This document shows positions 62,258-64,000 of a DNA stretch of 64,000 bases, one piece after another. Under the pieces are notes generated by a model that saw only the letters and a list, made by a program, of their open reading frames with translations, was not told the DNA's origin and made no database searches. Every line of letters begins with the position of its first letter. The first letter of the stretch is position 1. Origin of the DNA: Thiocapsa bogorovii (GTDB taxonomy: Bacteria > Pseudomonadota > Gammaproteobacteria > Chromatiales > Chromatiaceae); assembly GCF_021228795.1 (NCBI RefSeq), contig NZ_CP089309.1, positions 4,895,501 to 4,959,500 on the forward strand, in the 5' to 3' direction. The translations under genes were made by a program, and so were the position numbers.

Positions 62258-64000
62258 TCAGGACTGTCGCGCCGGTTCGGGGGGCTGGACACCGATGGTG
62301 CGGTGTCGCTCCGGCGAGAGGAGCATGTAGAACGCGGGCACCACGAAGAGCGTGAAGAGCGTGCCGATCCCAAGCCCGGTGACGATCACCAACCCGATGT
62401 CGAAGCGGCTGACGGCGCCTGGACCGCTGGCGGTCAGAAGCGGGATCATGGCGACCAACATCGAGACCGTCGTCATCAGGATGGGGCGCAGCCGGATCGA
62501 AGACGCTTGCTCGACCGCTTCGCGTTTGGACAGACCTTCGCGCTCGCGAAGCTGGTTGGCAAACTCCACGATCAGGATCCCGTTCTTGGCGATCAGACCG
62601 ATCAGCGTGATGAGCCCGACCTGGGTATAGATGTTGACGCTGGCGAACCCGAGAAAGAGGAAGGCGAGGGCGCCTGCGATGGTGAGCGGGACGGACATGA
62701 GGACCACGAAGGGGTCACGCCAGCTCTCGAACTGAGCGGCCAGCACCAGGTAGATGATCAGGAGCGAGAGGAAGAAGGTCACCTCGAGTGCGGCACCCTC
62801 GGTCTTGAACTGACGCGACTCGCCCTTGTAGTCCCAGCGCACGCCGCGCGGGAAGAGTGCGGAGGCCTCTTGCTCGAGATAGGCGAGGGCGGCCCCCAAG
62901 GGCACGCCGGGCGTCATGACGCCCGAGAGAGTGATGGCGTTGAGCTGCTGGAACTGGACGCGTTTTGAGGGCTCGACCTCGTCGTGGACCTCGATCAGGG
63001 CCGATAGCGGGATCAGATCGCCCGCAGCGTTACGGACATAAAAATCCCGTAACGTTCCGATATCATTGCGGAATTGCTGTGCGACCTGAGGAATGACCTG
63101 ATAACTGCGGCCTTCGAGGCTGAACCAGTTGACGTAGTCCTCGTTGAGCATGGCTGAGAGACTGCGTCCGAGATCGGCCATGCTGATCCCGAGATCGCCG
63201 GCGAGATCGCGATCGACCTCGAGGACGGTGCGCGGCCGCTCGTACTTGATGTCCTTGCTCAGGAACATGAAGTTTCCGCTGGCCATGGCCTTTCCGAGCA
63301 GCTGGTCGGCGAGTGAGTCGAGCTCGGCGAAGGGGCGATCCGACAGCACGACGAACTCGACCGGAATCCCGTTGCCCGGTGTGGGCAGGCTCGGTCGGGG
63401 GAAGACCACCGTTTGCATGCCGGTGATCTCCCCGAGCATGCCCTGGAGCTGCGGCTGGATATCCATCTGGGAACGCTCGCGCTCCGACGGCGGCGACATC
63501 TTGAAGCCGCCGAAGGTCATGCTTTGGTCCCCGCCCATGCCGGCGATGATGAAGCTCTCCTTGTACTCGGGAAAGGACTCGAACATCGGCAGCATCTCGT
63601 CGATATACCGAAGATTCAGGTCGACGGTGGCGGTCTGGGGCGTGGTGCCCATGAAGAACAGGATGCTCTGATCCTCGGTCGGTGCCAGCTCCTTTTTTGT
63701 CATCGAGTACATCCCGTAGATGGCGGCCAGGATGACGACGGCGACCAAGAGGGTGACACCCGGATATTTGAGCCACCCGTGCAGCAAGCGCCGATAGCCC
63801 TCGGCAAGTCCGGTGAAGACGTGCTCGACGCCGCGCTCGAAACGGCCTTGTTCGCTCCCGGCACGAAGGACGTGCCCTGCCAGCATCGGCGAGAGGGTCA
63901 GGGCGACGATACCCGAAACCACCACGGCTCCGGCGAGGGTGAAGGCGAACTCGGTGAAGAGGGATCCGACCAGCCCGCCCATGAAGCCGATGGGCGCGTA
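62258..64000 (-). CDS. RND efflux transporter permease, 5' end outside the window
   Basis: The visible 580 residues are the C-terminal half of an AcrB/MexB-type (HAE1) pump: IGFMGGLVGSLFTEFAFTLA, VVVSGIVALTLSPMLAGHVL, the second porter loop (TKKELAPTEDQSILFFMGTT, FGGFKMSPPSERERSQMDIQ), and the last six membrane helices with SVPLTIAGALAFLFLGFASV, GLIAKNGILIVEFANQLRER and RPILMTTVSMLVAMIPLL. The frame continues past 64000 into the N-terminal half. The C-terminus lacks a His tail. Substrate unknown; its membrane-fusion partner would lie to the right of the window. Confidence 0.92.
   Translation of the reverse strand, partial: YAPIGFMGGLVGSLFTEFAFTLAGAVVVSGIVALTLSPMLAGHVLRAGSEQGRFERGVEHVFTGLAEGYRRLLHGWLKYPGVTLLVAVVILAAIYGMYSMTKKELAPTEDQSILFFMGTTPQTATVDLNLRYIDEMLPMFESFPEYKESFIIAGMGGDQSMTFGGFKMSPPSERERSQMDIQPQLQGMLGEITGMQTVVFPRPSLPTPGNGIPVEFVVLSDRPFAELDSLADQLLGKAMASGNFMFLSKDIKYERPRTVLEVDRDLAGDLGISMADLGRSLSAMLNEDYVNWFSLEGRSYQVIPQVAQQFRNDIGTLRDFYVRNAAGDLIPLSALIEVHDEVEPSKRVQFQQLNAITLSGVMTPGVPLGAALAYLEQEASALFPRGVRWDYKGESRQFKTEGAALEVTFFLSLLIIYLVLAAQFESWRDPFVVLMSVPLTIAGALAFLFLGFASVNIYTQVGLITLIGLIAKNGILIVEFANQLREREGLSKREAVEQASSIRLRPILMTTVSMLVAMIPLLTASGPGAVSRFDIGLVIVTGLGIGTLFTLFVVPAFYMLLSPERHRTIGVQPPEPARQS

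Overview
The window is GC-rich chromosomal DNA from a purple sulfur bacterium of the Chromatiaceae (Gammaproteobacteria); Thiocapsa, Thiocystis or Allochromatium relatives are plausible, but the genus is not settled by sequence reading alone. The main evidence is a Gly/Tyr/Pro-rich secreted protein of the sulfur-globule envelope type (61686-62042, minus), a dissimilatory-type ATP sulfurylase (36085-37272), and gammaproteobacterial housekeeping genes (ppk, cmoB, maeB, ygfZ, msrPQ). No rRNA, tRNA or CRISPR array was seen.

Layout. 1-13.7 kb is mostly ordinary core genome: DUF533 protein, Acg-like nitroreductase, polyphosphate kinase, cmoB coupled to a molybdenum-carrier-like gene, a DUF6056 membrane protein, an NmrA-like protein, a PsiE-domain protein, an internally deleted DUF29 gene and the hybrid malic enzyme MaeB. 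13.8-19.9 kb is a divergent glycan-type locus whose two arms each carry one glycosyltransferase and one member of a pair of paralogous alkaline-phosphatase-superfamily proteins. 20.0-29.9 kb is the most unusual block. A membrane protein with seven Cys-anchored repeats of about 50 residues diverges from an operon of a periplasmic vWA protein, a TagT/TagS-like ABC transporter, a TagR-like FGE-fold protein and two coiled-coil lipoproteins. This resembles the TagQRST/PpkA signalling arm of type VI secretion, with no kinase, phosphatase or T6SS gene in view.

30-42.9 kb holds DUF1622-ygfZ, an RNB ribonuclease, a YcbK-like Tat-exported peptidase with a good sigma70-like promoter, a DUF4124-SLT lytic transglycosylase, sat, a GT-C glycosyltransferase, a pentapeptide-repeat protein next to a flavoprotein fragment, metY and a BASS transporter. 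43.2-46.7 kb is decayed: an IS66-like remnant, an interrupted ORF and a broken GT2 gene. 46.9-49.5 kb has the MsrPQ repair system and an exported methyltransferase. 49.8-54.9 kb is a ruined defence island. Its type I restriction genes hsdR, hsdS and hsdM have lost their catalytic centres, yet a complete VapBC toxin-antitoxin pair and an XRE regulator remain between them. 55.1-61.5 kb is a translationally coupled triad: membrane pentahaem cytochrome with TPRs, CRTAC1/FG-GAP protein, exported TPR protein. The window ends with the sulfur globule gene and a truncated RND pump gene.

Two themes cross the window. Several accessory genes keep their N- and C-termini but lack the middle. Short dispersed repeats sit in or beside genes: a MITE-like element with TAAACCGCGCC termini, an ~80-bp inverted-repeat element, and BIME/REP palindromes, one of them inside the Tag-like operon.
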